Numbered from the stretch's first letter, positions 1 through 8,707 are shown. The stretch: 64,000 nt of DNA from Kutzneria buriramensis (GCF_003387475.1 NZ_QUNO01000009.1:62001-126000), one strand, 5' to 3'. Numbers and translations are program-made. Notes: generated by a model not told the origin, from the letters alone.

Positions 1-690
1 CAGGCAGCTGCGGATCGCCTCGACGGATTCGCCGCAGGCGCGCCACCGCGTGCGCAGGCCCCGCCGGCCGGCGACGGTCTCGAACGCGCGGGTGAACCGG
101 CGGGCGTGATCGACCTCCCGGACATAGGACGACAGCGGCGACCCCACCAGACCCACGGACCGGTGTCCCAGACCCGCCAGGTGGGCGACGGTGCGCTCGG
201 CCGCCCGAGCGAAGTCGAGGTCGACGCCGGGCAGGCCGGTCGGGCGGCCGGCGGCCCCGACCAGCACGGCCGGCCGGTCCAGTGTCAACAGCGCCGGCAC
301 GCGGGGATCGGCGTCGTGCACATCCAGCACGATCAGGGCGTCGGTGACAGCGATCGACATCGCCCGCCGCAGCCCGGCCACGCCGGTGTCATGCGTGAGC
401 ACCAACAGATCGTGGTCACGGACCCGCGCCGCGGCCATGGTCGCGCCGACGAACCGGGTCAGGGCCGGCATGTTCACGTCAACACGTAGTGGCGCAAGCA
501 GCCCCAGCACATTGGTCCGGTGCCGCGGCGACGGCGTCCGCCGGTTGGACGGGCGGTAGCCGAGATCGCGGATGCACTGCTCCACCTGCCGCCGGGTCTC
601 GACGGAGATCGGCCGCTTCCCGTTGAGGACGTACGACACCGTGCTGGGCGCCACCCCGGCCGCCCTCGCGACGTCGATGATCGTCACCAC
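1..690 (-). CDS. LacI-family transcriptional repressor (C-terminal part beyond window)
   Basis: The gene reads leftwards off the window edge, so only the first 230 codons are visible; full family members are about 330-345 residues. Residues 4-22 form the LacI headpiece helix-turn-helix (DVARAAGVAPSTVSYVLNG), followed by the start of the sugar-binding periplasmic-protein-like core. GTG at 690 was chosen because AAGGAG lies 7 nt upstream. The gene is divergent from a secreted arabinofuranosidase, and the 304 bp between them hold a perfect LacI-type palindrome. Inference: it represses that gene and is released by arabinose or an arabino-oligosaccharide; the ligand cannot be read from the sequence. 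Confidence 0.9.
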   Translation of the reverse strand, partial: MVTIIDVARAAGVAPSTVSYVLNGKRPISVETRRQVEQCIRDLGYRPSNRRTPSPRHRTNVLGLLAPLRVDVNMPALTRFVGATMAAARVRDHDLLVLTHDTGVAGLRRAMSIAVTDALIVLDVHDADPRVPALLTLDRPAVLVGAAGRPTGLPGVDLDFARAAERTVAHLAGLGHRSVGLVGSPLSSYVREVDHARRFTRAFETVAGRRGLRTRWRACGESVEAIRSCL

Positions 691-928
691 GTTGCGGCTC
701 CTTGCCGTCGAATCTGGCCGATGGCGACCGAAAGTAGACGAGAGCGGGGACAACGCACAAGCACGGGGTCGACAAACCTGCTCGTCGAATGTGTCGAACA
801 CACTTCCCATGTCTGCCAACAATGGCCCGGAACCCCGCCTTGACAACACAATCCGGCCGGCGCGATAGTGATGTGCGTCGCGGAGCGAACCCCCGTCGGA
901 GATCGAGCACGCGATTAGCGTGATTAAT

Positions 929-946
929 TGTGTTAGCGCTAACACA
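929..946. promoter_or_regulatory. LacI-type operator palindrome
   Basis: The site TGTGTTAGCGCTAACACA is a perfect 18-bp inverted repeat with the central CG expected of LacI/GalR operators. It lies 49 bp upstream of the arabinofuranosidase start, in the only intergenic space shared with the divergent LacI gene. The remaining roughly 290 bp of this gap shows nothing else I can support. Inference: this is the repressor's binding site. Confidence 0.82.
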
Positions 947-994
947 GTCCTCGCGCCGCGATTCCCCCTGCCATGCGGAGCAAAGGAGCTCACC

Positions 995-2035
995 ATGCCT
1001 CGTGTCCGACAGGCTCTCTGGGCCGCCGGCGCGACAGCAGCGCTCGCCGTCGCCACCGCCGTCGGGACGGCGCCCGCCGCCACGGCCGCCTCCCAGGGAC
1101 CGTGCGACATCTACGCCGCCGGCGGCACCCCCTGCGTCGCCGCGCACAGCACCACCCGCGCCCTCTACGCCGGCTACAACGGCTCGCTGTACCAGGTGCG
1201 GCGCAACTCGGACGGCCACACCGCCAACATCGGCCCGCTGTCGCGCGGCGGCGTCGCCAACGCGGCCGCACAGGATTCCTTCTGCGCCAACACGAGCTGC
1301 GTGATCACCGTGGTCTACGACCAGTCCGGCCGCGGCAACAACCTCACCCAGGCGCCCGGCGGCGGCGCGGCCGGCGGGCCCGACAACCTCGCCAACGCCA
1401 CCGCCGCGCCGACCACCGTCGGCGGCCACAAGGCGTACGGCGTGTACGTCGCGCCGGGCACCGGCTACCGCAACGACCGCACCTCGGGCATCGCGACCGG
1501 CGACGCAGCCCAGGGCATGTACGCGATCTTCGACGGCACCCACTACAACGGCGGCTGCTGCTTCGACTACGGCAACGCCGAGACCAGCAACAACGACACC
1601 GGCAACGGGCACATGGAGGCCATCTACTTCGGCAACATCAAGGTCTGGGGCTACGGCGCCGGCAACGGGCCGTGGATCATGGCCGACCTGGAGAACGGCC
1701 TGTTCTCGGGCGTGAACCAGCACTACAACGCCAATGACCCGACGGTCAACCACCGTTATCTGACCGCCGTGGTCAAGGGCGGCCCCGGCAAGTGGGCGAT
1801 TCGCGGCGGAAATGCCCAGTCCGGCGGCGTTTCGACGTTCTACAGCGGACAGCGGCCGAATGTCTCCGGCTACAACCCGATGCACAAGGAAGGCGCGATC
1901 ATCCTCGGCATCGGCGGCGACAACAGCAAGGGCTCCGCCGGCACCTTCTACGAGGGCGTCATGACCTCCGGCTACCCCTCGGACGCCACCGAGAACTCGG
2001 TGCAGGCGAACATCGTGGCGGCCGGATACCGCTGA
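995..2035 (+). CDS. abfB: secreted alpha-L-arabinofuranosidase, GH54 (AbfB) catalytic domain
   Basis: The 346-residue protein releases terminal arabinofuranose from arabinan or arabinoxylan outside the cell. Residues 1-35 are an Ala-rich signal peptide ending near TAA. The rest is the GH54 catalytic domain. By alignment from memory with Aspergillus AbfB (E221, D297), the nucleophile is E233 in MADLENGLFSG and the acid/base is D309 in IGGDNS. A vicinal cysteine pair (GGCCFDYG) is also kept. The fungal enzyme's C-terminal arabinose-binding CBM42 is absent, since the protein stops straight after the catalytic domain. ATG 995 was chosen because AAAGGAG precedes it by about 6 nt; the upstream in-frame ATG at 920 falls before the operator. 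Confidence 0.93.
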   Translation: MPRVRQALWAAGATAALAVATAVGTAPAATAASQGPCDIYAAGGTPCVAAHSTTRALYAGYNGSLYQVRRNSDGHTANIGPLSRGGVANAAAQDSFCANTSCVITVVYDQSGRGNNLTQAPGGGAAGGPDNLANATAAPTTVGGHKAYGVYVAPGTGYRNDRTSGIATGDAAQGMYAIFDGTHYNGGCCFDYGNAETSNNDTGNGHMEAIYFGNIKVWGYGAGNGPWIMADLENGLFSGVNQHYNANDPTVNHRYLTAVVKGGPGKWAIRGGNAQSGGVSTFYSGQRPNVSGYNPMHKEGAIILGIGGDNSKGSAGTFYEGVMTSGYPSDATENSVQANIVAAGYR

Positions 2036-2078
2036 ACCCGCACGGAACCGGCGAACCGGGCGTAGCGTCACAGGCACC

Positions 2079-2675
2079 ATGAGACGCAGGTGGACGCCGG
2101 CCTTCCGACTCAGCTGGGCCGACCAGATGGCGACGCTGCTGATGGCGGGCGTGGCCCTGGTGCCGGCCGTGATCGGCGTCGTCGCGCTGACCGGGCTCCG
2201 GTCCGACCTGCCGGTCGGGGTCGGCGCGATCACCCCGATGCCGGCGGTCATGTTCGCCGTGGTGCTCCGCTTTCGCCTGGTCAACGTGTACGTCGGCGAG
2301 GACGGCGTCCTGCTCCGGTTTCCGATGTCGACCCGGCTGCTGCCGTGGGACACCATCGCCACCGTCGACACCGTGACCTGCAACGGCGCCTTCGACGAGT
2401 TCGTCGGTGAGGAAGTGTGGTTCGACCTCACCGACGGCTCGGCCGCCGATACCCCGGTCTGCCACGCCTCGTGGCTCCGCTCCGGGTTGATGCGCACCGG
2501 AATCCGCCGCACCGTCCTCAGCCGGTACCGCTACGACGAGGACTTCGAGCGGCTGCGGGAGATCGTCCTGGAGCGCGCCGCCGGTGAGATCAAGCCCAAG
2601 CCGGCGGCCGCCCCGCCACGGGCCACCTACCTGTCGGCACGCCGCTCGGCGGCCTGGTCCAAACACGTCGACTGA
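2079..2675 (+). CDS. small membrane protein with PH-like domain, function unknown
   Basis: This 198-residue protein has two hydrophobic segments (about residues 18-40 and 48-66), then a soluble beta-rich part containing a PH-like pattern (VYVGEDGVLLRF ... LLPWDTIATVD). This layout is common among uncharacterised actinobacterial membrane-anchored PH-domain proteins. It starts 43 bp after the arabinofuranosidase stop, but no sequence feature links the two functionally. I do not assign a function. The reading frame is supported by strong third-position GC and the recognisable domain pattern. Confidence 0.7.
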   Translation: MRRRWTPAFRLSWADQMATLLMAGVALVPAVIGVVALTGLRSDLPVGVGAITPMPAVMFAVVLRFRLVNVYVGEDGVLLRFPMSTRLLPWDTIATVDTVTCNGAFDEFVGEEVWFDLTDGSAADTPVCHASWLRSGLMRTGIRRTVLSRYRYDEDFERLREIVLERAAGEIKPKPAAAPPRATYLSARRSAAWSKHVD

Positions 2676-2751
2676 CCGCTTCGTGCCTACGTCCTCAGTG
2701 GTTTGACATCCAACAGTATGACGTCCGACTAATTCGAGGTACCGTCGAGGC

Positions 2752-3723
2752 ATGGCGCGAACCCGCGAGCCGGCGCTACCGTCCTGGCTGACCTGGCGAC
2801 AGCGGCCGTTCCCGGACGTCAACCTGCTGTTCCTGGCCGGGCGGCAGCCGACGCTGGTGGACAGCGGCTTCGTGGGCCACGCCGCCGAGACGGCCGAGTG
2901 GGTGCGCGCGCAGACGGATCGGCTCGCGCTGGTCGTGAACACGCACTGGCATTCCGATCACGTCGGCGGGAACGCGCTGTTGCAGGCCGGCGGTGCCGGA
3001 ATCGCTGCCAGCGCCCCGGATGCCGAGGCCGTGGCGCGCCGCGATCCGGGCTGCTGCGTCGCCGAGTACCTCGACCAGCCCGTCGCACCGTACACAGTGG
3101 ACTTCAGCCTGGCGGACGGGCAGGTCGTGCGGCTCGGCGACACCGACTGGGAAGTCGTCGGCACGCCGGGGCACACGACCGGGCATATCGCGCTGTGGCA
3201 ACCGGACGAACGGCTGCTGGTGGTCGGGGACGCCTTGTCGGACTACGACGTCGGCTGGGTGAACCTCGCGCTGGACGGGCCCGACGCCGCCAGCACGGCG
3301 CTGAAGTCCTTGCAGCGGCTGGTGGATCTCGCGCCTCGAACCCTGCTGCCGTCGCACGGAAAGATCCCGAACGACACCGGATCGGCCCTGGCCGACGCGG
3401 TTCGGCGGGCTCAGCGCCTGGTCGATGATCCCGACGGCGCGGTCTGGTACGGCGCGCGGCGGATTTTCGCGTACGCGTTGATGATTCGTGGCGGCATTCC
3501 GGTCGACGACGTCGAGCCCTACCTGCTCGCTCGCGCCTGGTTCGCCGACGCGTCCCGGCTGCTGCGCCGGGAGGATCTCGCGGCGGAACTGGTTTCCTCG
3601 ATGCTGCGCGCCGGTTCGATCGTCGCGCGGGACGGCCGACTGCGCGCCGCGGCCGAGCACACGCCGGTCGATGCCGCCGCGCTGCGGGTGCCGCTCCCCC
3701 GCGACTGGCCCCTCGGCCAGTGA
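2752..3723 (+). CDS. metallo-beta-lactamase-fold hydrolase
   Basis: This 323-residue MBL-superfamily hydrolase carries the metal motif HWHSDH at residues 65-70. Further metal ligands are expected at the His of GTPGHTTGH and the Asp of VVGDALSDY. The C-terminal helical extension resembles the LACTB2/winged-helix tail of the superfamily. Substrate specificity (lactone, thioester, phosphate or glutathione thiol ester) cannot be read from the motif. It stands alone, facing the convergent patatin-like gene with 1 bp between their stops. An AT-rich stretch just upstream (TTGACA at 2703) may hold its promoter. Confidence 0.82.
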   Translation: MARTREPALPSWLTWRQRPFPDVNLLFLAGRQPTLVDSGFVGHAAETAEWVRAQTDRLALVVNTHWHSDHVGGNALLQAGGAGIAASAPDAEAVARRDPGCCVAEYLDQPVAPYTVDFSLADGQVVRLGDTDWEVVGTPGHTTGHIALWQPDERLLVVGDALSDYDVGWVNLALDGPDAASTALKSLQRLVDLAPRTLLPSHGKIPNDTGSALADAVRRAQRLVDDPDGAVWYGARRIFAYALMIRGGIPVDDVEPYLLARAWFADASRLLRREDLAAELVSSMLRAGSIVARDGRLRAAAEHTPVDAAALRVPLPRDWPLGQ

Positions 3724-3724
3724 C

Positions 3725-4720
3725 TCAGCCGACGGGTTCTTCGTTGCCTCGGGCGGCGACGCAGCCGGCCAGCGCGGTCAGCGCCGCCTCCCGACCGATG
3801 TCGACGGCGGCGCGCAGGACGTCCAGGCGCCGCGCCGTGCGGCCGATGTCGGCGCTGCCGATCGGCGGCCGGATCTGAAGCGTCGCCGGGTGCGTTTCCA
3901 GCACCAGCTCCTCCTCCGCCCGGAAGACATCGTTGCGCAGCCAGGAATCGATGGTGCCGGGGGCGTGCCGGGCGAACCACCGCGACGCCACCATCCGCTC
4001 GATGCGCGAGGGCGCCGACGACGTCTCGTCCGCACGCTTGGTGCGCAGCGCGACGACGTGCGTGGCGCCCTGCGCGAGGGCGGACCTGATCGGGACCGCC
4101 TCGCTCAGCCCGGCGTCGACGTACGGGTGGCCGTCGATCATGATCGGGTCGCCGGCCAGGATCGGCATCGCGGTCGACGCCCGCAGCGCCTGCTGCACGG
4201 TGGCCTGGTCGTGGATCCGGTCGTGCAGGTCGACGGCGCGCCCGGTGATGGCGTCGGTGGCGATCGGGTGGAACTCGACCGGGTTGTCCAGGATCTCCTG
4301 GAACCCCATCGGCATGACCTGGGTGTAGACGGTGTGCACGAGGTAGCGCGTGTCCACCACCGGCTGCCGGCGCAGCGCGCGCCGCAGGCTGATCGTGGTG
4401 CCCATGATCTCGCGGTCCCACCACGCGTGCTGCGTCTTCTCGGCGCGCCCGCACAGCAGCCACGCCGCGTTCAGCGACCCGGCCGAGCTGCCGTAGACGG
4501 CGTCGAACGCCGGCAGCAGCCCCAGCCGCTCGATGGCGATCGTCATGCCGCTCGAGTACGCGCCGCGAGAGCTGCCGCCCTCGATCACCAGCGCGACGCG
4601 GTGGCCGTCGTCGCGGTGGCCCGGGGTGCTTGCGTGCTGCCTGCGGTCGCGCAGGACCTTGAGGACTTCGGCGGTCACCGCTCCTTTATACCCTGCCGGC
4701 CTAACGTCGTTCCGTATCAT
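3725..4720 (-). CDS. patatin-like phospholipase
   Basis: This 331-residue protein has the patatin hallmarks: a glycine-rich oxyanion motif (IEGGSSRGAY), the nucleophile elbow GSSAG and the Asp-Gly of the catalytic dyad (VDAGLSEAVPI). A lipid acyl hydrolase of the bacterial RssA/YchK-like type is the likely role. ATG 4720 abuts a 12-bp palindrome; an internal GTG at 4678 has AAAGGAG only 2 nt upstream, so the start is uncertain by 14 codons. The gene is divergent from a TetR regulator, which probably controls it. Confidence 0.85.
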   Translation of the reverse strand: MIRNDVRPAGYKGAVTAEVLKVLRDRRQHASTPGHRDDGHRVALVIEGGSSRGAYSSGMTIAIERLGLLPAFDAVYGSSAGSLNAAWLLCGRAEKTQHAWWDREIMGTTISLRRALRRQPVVDTRYLVHTVYTQVMPMGFQEILDNPVEFHPIATDAITGRAVDLHDRIHDQATVQQALRASTAMPILAGDPIMIDGHPYVDAGLSEAVPIRSALAQGATHVVALRTKRADETSSAPSRIERMVASRWFARHAPGTIDSWLRNDVFRAEEELVLETHPATLQIRPPIGSADIGRTARRLDVLRAAVDIGREAALTALAGCVAARGNEEPVG

Positions 4721-4732
4721 CGTTACGTAACG
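4721..4732. promoter_or_regulatory. candidate TetR operator between patatin and tetR
   Basis: CGTTACGTAACG is a perfect 12-bp palindrome. It touches the upstream patatin-like ATG and lies 18 bp before the divergent TetR start. Position and symmetry fit an autoregulatory TetR site; this is inference only. Confidence 0.55.
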
Positions 4733-4750
4733 CCCGTGCTATCATGCCGG

Positions 4751-5356
4751 ATGCCTCGGCTCAAGCAACGCACCGACGCCCTGCGGGAGCGCGCGCTGGC
4801 CGCCGCCCTGGCCGTGCTCGCCGAGGAGGGCGTGGCCGGGCTGACCACCCGGACCGTCGCCGGTCGCGCCGGCGCCTCCCTGCCGGCGATCTACGAGGTG
4901 TTCGGCGACAAGGCCGGCATCGTGCGAGAGGTGTTCTTCCACGGCTTCGCGGTGCTGGCCGACGACCTGGAGGCGCTGCCGCCGGCCGCGGACCCGATCG
5001 AGGCGCTGCGGCGGATCGCCGACACCTTCCGCCGGTTCATCCTCGCCCACCCGGCGCTGGCCCAGATCATGTTCGCCAGGCCGTTCGCCGACTTCGACCC
5101 CACCGCCGACGAGGTCAAGGCCGGCGTCCGGGTGCGCAAGGTCTTCGTCCGGCACGTCCGCGCCGCCGCCGACCTCGGCCTGCTCGCCGGCGATCCGGTC
5201 GACATCGCGCTGGTGTTCTTCGTGTTCGTCGAGGGCATGGCCGCCGCCGAGGGCGCCCAGCGGCTCGGCGGGTCGAGGCACTCGGTCAACCGGCGCTGGC
5301 GGCTCGGCCTGGACGCCCTGCTCGCCGGGTTCGGCGGTCAATCCCGACGCGCGTAG
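4751..5356 (+). CDS. TetR/AcrR-family transcriptional regulator
   Basis: The 201-residue protein has an N-terminal TetR helix-turn-helix (about residues 26-47; TTRTVAGRAGASLPAIYEVF, then DKAGIV) and an all-helical ligand domain of normal length. ATG 4751 gives the standard short N-terminus (MPRLKQRTDALRERA); an earlier ATG at 4744 is out of frame. It is divergent from the patatin-like gene with a palindrome between them, suggesting it represses that gene and itself. Its 3' end overlaps the convergent AraC gene by 19 bp. Confidence 0.88.
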   Translation: MPRLKQRTDALRERALAAALAVLAEEGVAGLTTRTVAGRAGASLPAIYEVFGDKAGIVREVFFHGFAVLADDLEALPPAADPIEALRRIADTFRRFILAHPALAQIMFARPFADFDPTADEVKAGVRVRKVFVRHVRAAADLGLLAGDPVDIALVFFVFVEGMAAAEGAQRLGGSRHSVNRRWRLGLDALLAGFGGQSRRA

Positions 5357-6129
5357 CGGCTCGGTGTCACGCCGAGCATCCGCTTGAAGTGCCGGGTCAG
5401 GTGCGATTGGTCGTAGAAGCCGACCTCGCCGGCGACCGCCCCGGCCGGCATTCCGGACAGCAGCAGCCGGCGGGCCATCTCCACGCGCCGCCCGGTCACG
5501 TAGAGGTGCGGCGGGATCGCGAAGCGTTTCGTGAACGCCCGAACCAGGTGCGCCGGGTGCACGCCCAACTGGCGGGCGGCCTCGTCGAGGGTCAGGCCGG
5601 TGGTCAACCGCTCGTCCAGCAGGTCGTGCAGGTCGTCGGCCACGCCGCGCGGCGGCGGCGTCACCGCGACGGGCCGGCGGCGCAGGTGCGTGCCGAGCCG
5701 GTCGACGATCAGCGCCAGCCGGCTCTCCGCCTCGAGGGTCTCCCCCGGCCGCGCCAGCGACCCGTGCAGGCGGCCGATCCGGTCCCACAGCAGCGAATCG
5801 GCCAGGTTCGGGCGGTCGGTGGCCGGCCCGATCAGCTCGGCGTCGATCGTGTCTTCGGCCAGGTAGATCACGCGCTTGCGGAACCCCTGCGGCCCGGCGG
5901 TCCGGCCGTCGTGCGGGACGTGCGGCGGCAGCAGCACGACCTGCGACCGGAGCGTGCCGTGGTCGTGCCGATCCAGGTCGAACCGCAGCACACCGTCGTC
6001 CAGGATCAGCAGCGTCCACACGGTATGCGTGTGCACGGGGTACGCGTGCTGCACGAAATGGGCGTGGAAGACCTCGGCGACACCAGGGACGTCGGGACGC
6101 CACGCGCTGACCGCGGATTCGCCGACCAT
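5338..6129 (-). CDS. AraC-family transcriptional regulator
   Basis: This 263-residue regulator has an N-terminal cupin-like sensing domain (HTHTVWTLLILDDGVLRF) and a C-terminal double helix-turn-helix (GLTLDEAARQLGVHPAHLVR ... EVGFYDQSHLTRHFKRMLG). ATG 6129 was chosen because it places the sensing domain at the N-terminus as usual. It is divergent from the EamA-family exporter with only 49 bp between starts, so it probably regulates that gene. The effector is unknown. Confidence 0.88.
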   Translation of the reverse strand: MVGESAVSAWRPDVPGVAEVFHAHFVQHAYPVHTHTVWTLLILDDGVLRFDLDRHDHGTLRSQVVLLPPHVPHDGRTAGPQGFRKRVIYLAEDTIDAELIGPATDRPNLADSLLWDRIGRLHGSLARPGETLEAESRLALIVDRLGTHLRRRPVAVTPPPRGVADDLHDLLDERLTTGLTLDEAARQLGVHPAHLVRAFTKRFAIPPHLYVTGRRVEMARRLLLSGMPAGAVAGEVGFYDQSHLTRHFKRMLGVTPSRYARRD

Positions 6130-6178
6130 GTTTAGAACGTACAAGACGGTGCCCTGGCGGTGGGCGACCATGTGATTT

Positions 6179-7102
6179 GTGTCCACCGTCGACAATCCGC
6201 GCGAAGCCGGTCCGTACCTGTACCTACTCGTCACCATGGTCCTGTTCGGGTCCGCGTTCACCAGTTCCAAGGTGGTCGTGGGGCAGCTGCCGCACGACGT
6301 GGCGGCGATGCTGCGCTTCGGCGGCGGCGCCGTCATCCTCGTGCTGCTGCTGTGTCTGCGTCCCGGTTCAGGACGCTTTTCCTGGCGGGACCTGTTTCTC
6401 GCCGGCCTGGTCGGTCTGATCGGCGTCTTCGCGTACAACTTTTTCTTCTTCTGGGGCATTTCACTGGCCCCGGCCATCGACGGCAGCGTCATCGTGCCGG
6501 TGCTGAGCCCGGTGCTGACGACCGTCGTCTTCCTGCTGACGGGCCGCGAGGGCGCCTCGCCGCCGCGGGTCGTCGGGCTCGTGCTGGGTGTCGCCGGGGC
6601 GGTGGTGTTCTTCGTCGGCATCGGGACCGGCACCTTCACTGGGTCCCGCCTGTTCGGCGACCTCATCTACCTGGTCGCGGCGGCGTGTTGGGCCGGCTAC
6701 AGCATCGCGTCGAAGAGGGTGCTGAGCGGCATGGAACCGCTGCGCGCCACCACCTACGCCACCGGCGTCGGGGCACTGGCTCTGGTCATCACGGCGATCC
6801 CGACACTGTCCACAGCGGACTGGTCCACGGTTCGCACGTCCACTTGGGCCAATGTCGTCTTCCTCGCCGTCGGGCCGACCGCGGTCGCCTACCTCTTCTA
6901 TTACCGGGCGTTGCGCACGGTCAGCCCCGTCACCGCGACGATCACCATGTTCTCGGTGCCGGTCTTCGGCACCGTCTCGTCGGTGCTGTTCCTCGGCGAA
7001 TCCTTCACCTTGGTCCAGGTCATCGGCGCGGTGATCACGATCGCCGGCGCCCTGCTCGCCGTCACCCGGGCCAACCCCCGCGTGTCGCGCTCAGCGCGAT
7101 AG
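6179..7102 (+). CDS. EamA/DMT-family membrane transporter
   Basis: The 307-residue protein has ten hydrophobic segments in two EamA repeats, typical of drug/metabolite exporters of the inner membrane (RhaT/YdcZ type). GTG 6179 starts it, 49 bp from the divergent AraC regulator. Its last codons (RVSRSAR and the TAG stop) lie inside the left arm of a 118-bp imperfect palindromic repeat, so the natural end of the gene may have been replaced by repeat insertion. The transported substrate is unknown. Confidence 0.86.
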   Translation: MSTVDNPREAGPYLYLLVTMVLFGSAFTSSKVVVGQLPHDVAAMLRFGGGAVILVLLLCLRPGSGRFSWRDLFLAGLVGLIGVFAYNFFFFWGISLAPAIDGSVIVPVLSPVLTTVVFLLTGREGASPPRVVGLVLGVAGAVVFFVGIGTGTFTGSRLFGDLIYLVAAACWAGYSIASKRVLSGMEPLRATTYATGVGALALVITAIPTLSTADWSTVRTSTWANVVFLAVGPTAVAYLFYYRALRTVSPVTATITMFSVPVFGTVSSVLFLGESFTLVQVIGAVITIAGALLAVTRANPRVSRSAR

Positions 7103-7192
7103 CGAAATGCGGTTTCGGGCAGATTTGAGACTTGCGGCTCGTTTCTGCCTGAAACCGCATTTCGGTGTGTCTGTGAGCGCGACTCGCGGGGG
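7075..7192. repeat. 118-bp imperfect palindromic intergenic repeat, copy 1
   Basis: The left arm begins CCCCCGCGTGTCGCGCTCA, and the right arm read in reverse begins CCCCCGCGAGTCGCGCTCA. Both arms then share a core GAAATGCGGTTTC followed by GGCAGA. The arms are near-complementary over most of the element, so a transcript could fold into one long hairpin. A copy of the same 118-bp length lies at 33220-33337. No open frame or transposase is inside. It overlaps the last nine codons of the EamA gene. Confidence 0.85.
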
Positions 7193-7247
7193 CAAGGAGC
7201 ACCGGTTGGCGCATGGACAGCGGCCGGTCAGCCGATAGTGTCGAGGC

Positions 7248-7649
7248 ATGACGTCTGTGATCACCAACCAGACCGTTACGCCGCTGCTCACGGTGCCGAC
7301 GCCGCAGTTCCCGCCGGGTTCGGACGTGATGGTGCGGCAGATCGAGCTGCCGCCGGGCGACCCCGGCCTCGGCCCGCACCGGCACTCCGGACCGGTCTTC
7401 GGCTACGTGCTGGAGGGCGAGATCCTGTTCGAGCTGGAGGGCGAGGCCCCGTACAAACTGAGTGCCGGCGACGCGTTCTCAGAGCCCGGCGGCGACGTCA
7501 TCCACTACCAGGCGGCCAACCTGCTGTCGGATCGGCGGAGCGTGTTCGTGGCGTTCATGGTGTGCGCGCCCGGCGTCGACATGATCACCATGGTCGGCCC
7601 GGAGGAGCTGGCCGACAAGGCCGCGTCGCGGCTGCCCTACCAGGGCTGA
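7248..7649 (+). CDS. cupin-domain protein
   Basis: This is a 133-residue single-cupin protein. The first cupin motif is visible as GPHRHSGPVFGYVLEGEILFELEG (metal ligands HRH and a downstream Glu), and the second motif as AGDAFSEPGGDVIHYQAAN. The role is not assignable; small cupins of this kind are metal-dependent isomerases, oxygenases or sensors. ATG 7248 lies just downstream of the palindromic repeat. The AraC gene 62 bp downstream points the same way. Confidence 0.8.
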   Translation: MTSVITNQTVTPLLTVPTPQFPPGSDVMVRQIELPPGDPGLGPHRHSGPVFGYVLEGEILFELEGEAPYKLSAGDAFSEPGGDVIHYQAANLLSDRRSVFVAFMVCAPGVDMITMVGPEELADKAASRLPYQG

Positions 7650-7711
7650 CAGACCCGCCAGGTTTGCCCGTCCGGTCCGTCGCGCGGAGGTAACCGCTCT
7701 CCGCACGTAGT

Positions 7712-8707
7712 GTGGCGACGGTGGAAACCGCAGTCACACTGTCCACTTCCGACGTCGAGCACGGGGATGCCGCCGCGTACTGGCGGGACCTGATCTGCGC
7801 GACGTTCGTGGAGGTCGCGGTGCGGCCGGTCGACCGGGCGGGGTTCGCCGGCCTGGCCCGGCAGACCGAGGTGGCGGGAATGAGCTTCGTGCGGCTGACC
7901 TCGCACGCCCAGCAGGTCGCCCGCACGCCGGCGTACATCGCTCGCGAGCGGGAGCATCACCTGCTGGCGAACATCCAGCTCAGCGGGCGCGGACGGCTGG
8001 TGCAGGACGACCGGCGGACAGTGCTGGAGCCGGGCTCGTTGACGTTCGTCGACAGCTCGAAACCGTACAAATTGGACTTCGAGGGAGAATTCGAGCAGCT
8101 GGTCGTGCGAGTGCCGGTGTCGATGCTGCCCCGCCGCACGCTCACCGGCGCGACGGCGGTGGCGCTCGGCGGCGACGGGCCGGGCCGGCTGGTGACAGAC
8201 TTCCTGCTGGGCCTGGATCGGACGGATCCGGTGGCGGCGCGGGAGCTGGCACCGCACGCGGTTGGCCTGCTGGACACGGCGCTGGGCTGGGCGGCCGGGC
8301 GGACCGACGGCCCGCAGCTCGCGATCACCCGCGAACGCGTGCGGCGGTTCATGCGCCGACACGCGTCCGATCCAGGGCTGGACGCCGCGGCAGTGGCGGC
8401 GGCCTGCGGGATCTCGCGGCGCACGCTGTTCCGCGCCCTGGCCGACGACGAGCCGTTCACGTCGCTGCTACGCCGATACCGGGTGGAACGGGCTCAGCAG
8501 ATGTTGCTGTCCAACCCGCGCCGCTCCCTCGCCGCGGTCGCCGCCGAGTCGGGATTCGCCGGCACGACGCAGCTGCACCGCGCGTTCCAGCGGGTCACCG
8601 GCGACACTCCGGGCTGCTACCGCAGCAGTTCCCTGACCTTCGCCACGAACTGCGGCGGCGCCGGCGGCGTGGGCCCGGAGACGACCCTCGCCAGCCCCAC
8701 GTCGTAA
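7712..8707 (+). CDS. AraC-family transcriptional regulator (AraC_binding_2 type)
   Basis: This 331-residue regulator has a FeaR/NagR-like N-terminal binding domain (GDAAAYWRDLICATFVEV) and a C-terminal AraC DNA-binding domain at about residues 215-305 (VAAACGISRRTLFRALAD; AAVAAESGFAGTTQLHRAFQ). GTG 7712 is the start. The last 91 bp overlap the convergent flavoprotein gene, and the C-terminal tail after the HTH (SSLTFATNCGGAGG onward) is low-complexity. The tail may therefore be read-through into the neighbour rather than a conserved domain. Confidence 0.85.
   Translation: MATVETAVTLSTSDVEHGDAAAYWRDLICATFVEVAVRPVDRAGFAGLARQTEVAGMSFVRLTSHAQQVARTPAYIAREREHHLLANIQLSGRGRLVQDDRRTVLEPGSLTFVDSSKPYKLDFEGEFEQLVVRVPVSMLPRRTLTGATAVALGGDGPGRLVTDFLLGLDRTDPVAARELAPHAVGLLDTALGWAAGRTDGPQLAITRERVRRFMRRHASDPGLDAAAVAAACGISRRTLFRALADDEPFTSLLRRYRVERAQQMLLSNPRRSLAAVAAESGFAGTTQLHRAFQRVTGDTPGCYRSSSLTFATNCGGAGGVGPETTLASPTS

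Noticed and set aside
479-2512. A 677-codon open frame antisense to the arabinofuranosidase
   Set aside because: Arg/Gly/Val-rich composition without any domain; an expected shadow of a GC-rich gene on the other strand.
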